In this document: piece after piece, positions 12,041-13,441 of the stretch | Layout of the letters: every line of letters starts with the position of its first letter | Position numbering within the stretch: the stretch's first letter is position 1 | NCBI GenBank assembly: GCA_021790615.1 | Contig: JAJYGW010000154.1 | Location: 1-13,441 of the forward strand | Source: Actinomycetes bacterium | Lineage (GTDB): Bacteria > Actinomycetota > Acidimicrobiia > Acidimicrobiales > JAKAOS01 | Reading direction: 5' to 3' | Length of the DNA: 13,441 bases | Translations under genes and position numbers: made by a program | The notes under the pieces: generated by a model | What the model was told of the DNA's origin: nothing | The model's input: the letters and a program-made list of their open reading frames with translations, nothing else | Database searches by the model: none

Positions 12041-13441
12041 TCTGGTATCCAGTTCTACGTCGTAGTCCTCTTGGTGTACTTCGCCACGGACCTTCTCGCG
12101 GCCTGGGGATTGAACCTGGAGTACGGAGTCGCGGGGGTGCTGAACTTCGGCTATATCGCATGCGTCGCTGTCGGCGCTTACGCCTATGGAGTGCTGACCC
12201 TCCCCTCCCCCGCCGTGAACGGGAATTATCAGCACTACGTGCTCGGGCTTCATCTCGAGCCGGCGGGCGCGTTCGTCATCGTGATCGTGGTCGGATGCGT
12301 GTTCGGCGGATTGGTGGGTCTCGTCGGACGCCATCGCCTCCGTCCTGACTACCAGGCGATCATGCTGCTCGTCGTCGCTGCCGTGGCGCTCGCGGTCTCA
12401 GAGGCCGACACGGCGCTCGTGAACGGGAACCCAGGCCTGACGCTGCTTCCGAACCCACTCGGGACAACTGGGCCCACCGCGGGGAACGGGTGGGTCTATG
12501 TTGGAATTCTGCTCGCGATCTGCTTCGCGGGCTACTTCGTTCTTCGTCGGTTCTCCGACGGCCCACTCGGAAGGTCGCTTCGAGCCGTGCGCGACGACTC
12601 GGAGGCGGCGCTGGCGATCGGGAAGGACGTCGTCGGTCTCCGGATGCTCGCGCAAGTCGTGGGCGGCGGATTCGGCGCGTTTGCAGGTGGCTTGCTTGCC
12701 GCGTTCATCGGTGCATGGGCTCCCTCTGCGTGGAGCTTTTCCGAGACGCTGTCTCTTCTGACGGCGGTCATCGTGGGCGGTGTCGCGAGCAACTACGGGG
12801 TGGTGGCAGGGGTCATCCTGGTACCGGTCGTCTTGCAACAGCTCTCGCAGTTCGTCCCTGGTCTCAACACACGGCCGCAGCTGGCTGCCGACATCGGATG
12901 GATGGTCACCTCGGCGCTCACGATCTTCTTCATCTGGTTCCGCCCGACGGGCATCGTGCCGGACCGCCGTCCTCGGTACGGGGTGGGGCGCCACCGTCGG
13001 GTGTGGAGCTACGCACCGGAGCCGGCGAACATGGCGGTCGACGTCCCTGTGCGCCCGCCCGTTTCCCGAGCGACGAGCCCGATGAACGCCGACAGCGGGG
13101 TGTCGCAAGCGTCTCTTGACGCGGGCGCGATCCTCACTGCTACCTCCTTCGCACTCCCGCGGCGTCCAGGCGTGCCCGCGCCGACGCCGAGCTTTGCGGG
13201 TCCCCTGTTGGAGGTGTCAGACGTCGTCGTCAGATTCGGTGGCGTGCGTGCAGTCGACGGAGTCTCGCTGCAGGCCCCGGCAGGTGCGGTCACCGGGCTC
13301 ATCGGACCGAACGGTGCCGGCAAGTCCACCCTGGTCAACGCACTGACCGGATTCCTTCGACCCGAGTCGGGCCGCATCTCGTTCAACGGCCAGGAGATCT
13401 CCGACCAGCCCGCCCATCGCCGCGCGAGGGCTGGCCTCGTA
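12038..13441 (+). CDS. livM: LivM permease fused to LivG ATPase (partial, runs off right edge)
   Basis: 468 codons are visible with no stop. Residues 1 to about 305 are a LivM-type permease: FYVVVLLVYFATDLLAAWGL as the first membrane segment, then LEYGVAGVLNFGY, the EAA-like loop GRSLRAVRDDSEAALAIGKD (178-197), and the LivM-type ending FFIWFRPTGIVP. Residues 306-389 are a hydrophilic, Pro/Arg-rich linker. From about 390 an ABC ATPase begins (LLEVSDVVVRFGGVRAVDGV), with Walker A GPNGAGKST at 423-431; Q-loop, signature and Walker B lie beyond the window. I read the frame across every line and found no interruption. In separate-subunit systems LivM and LivG are different proteins; permease-ATPase fusions of this kind are known in actinobacterial HAAT transporters. 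It energises uptake with LivH and the upstream binding protein; a LivF partner is expected downstream. The start is taken at ATT 12038 (see the separate entry). Confidence 0.88.
   Translation, partial: MSGIQFYVVVLLVYFATDLLAAWGLNLEYGVAGVLNFGYIACVAVGAYAYGVLTLPSPAVNGNYQHYVLGLHLEPAGAFVIVIVVGCVFGGLVGLVGRHRLRPDYQAIMLLVVAAVALAVSEADTALVNGNPGLTLLPNPLGTTGPTAGNGWVYVGILLAICFAGYFVLRRFSDGPLGRSLRAVRDDSEAALAIGKDVVGLRMLAQVVGGGFGAFAGGLLAAFIGAWAPSAWSFSETLSLLTAVIVGGVASNYGVVAGVILVPVVLQQLSQFVPGLNTRPQLAADIGWMVTSALTIFFIWFRPTGIVPDRRPRYGVGRHRRVWSYAPEPANMAVDVPVRPPVSRATSPMNADSGVSQASLDAGAILTATSFALPRRPGVPAPTPSFAGPLLEVSDVVVRFGGVRAVDGVSLQAPAGAVTGLIGPNGAGKSTLVNALTGFLRPESGRISFNGQEISDQPAHRRARAGLV

Noticed and set aside
1..13441. 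CRISPR array, insertion sequence, tRNA, phage or defence genes
   Set aside because: I saw no regularly spaced repeats, transposase or integrase motifs, tRNA cloverleaf or effector domains; every gene fits metabolism or transport.

Overview
This window is high-GC DNA with GTG starts, SigA-type -35/-10 boxes, some apparently leaderless starts and a permease-ATPase fusion. These suggest a free-living actinobacterium (Actinomycetota, possibly Acidimicrobiia). The phylum is my inference; the window contains no rRNA or tRNA. It is an accessory catabolic region. All nine genes fall in recognisable families and none is a mobile element, phage gene or CRISPR component.

Layout. The left end is transcribed leftward. 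An aromatic-acid decarboxylase-type amidohydrolase (1889-2830) and a thiolase (639-1850) form a short operon. A separately promoted periplasmic-binding-protein gene follows and runs off the left edge (1-363). From 2926 everything is transcribed rightward: an FAD aromatic-ring hydroxylase (2926-4647), a ThDP enzyme related to benzoylformate decarboxylase (4811-6460), an M24 'creatinase-fold' protein with a degraded metal site (6512-7741), a CocE/NonD serine hydrolase (7919-9601), and then a branched-chain-amino-acid-type (HAAT) ABC transporter. The transporter consists of a binding protein (9739-11088), a LivH permease (11137-12027) and a LivM permease fused in frame to a LivG ATPase (12038 to the right edge).

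How they may work together (inference). The two binding proteins and the Liv-type permeases would import an organic acid or amide/ester compound. The CocE hydrolase and possibly the M24 protein would cleave it. The ThDP enzyme, decarboxylase and FAD hydroxylase would process an aromatic or 2-oxo acid skeleton, and the thiolase would release acyl-CoA units. The substrate cannot be read from the sequence. No ring-cleavage dioxygenase and no transcriptional regulator is present in the window.

Most notable signals. (1) Three near-identical promoters (TTGAC-17-TANNNT with a fixed GTAGG just before the -10) sit before both binding-protein genes and the CocE gene, one of them on the opposite strand, which points to a small regulon. 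(2) The LivM-LivG gene has no ATG, GTG or TTG at the expected place; an ATT sits 5 nt after a strong Shine-Dalgarno. (3) The left binding-protein gene has a leader of about 200 nt that is purine-rich and contains tandem repeats.
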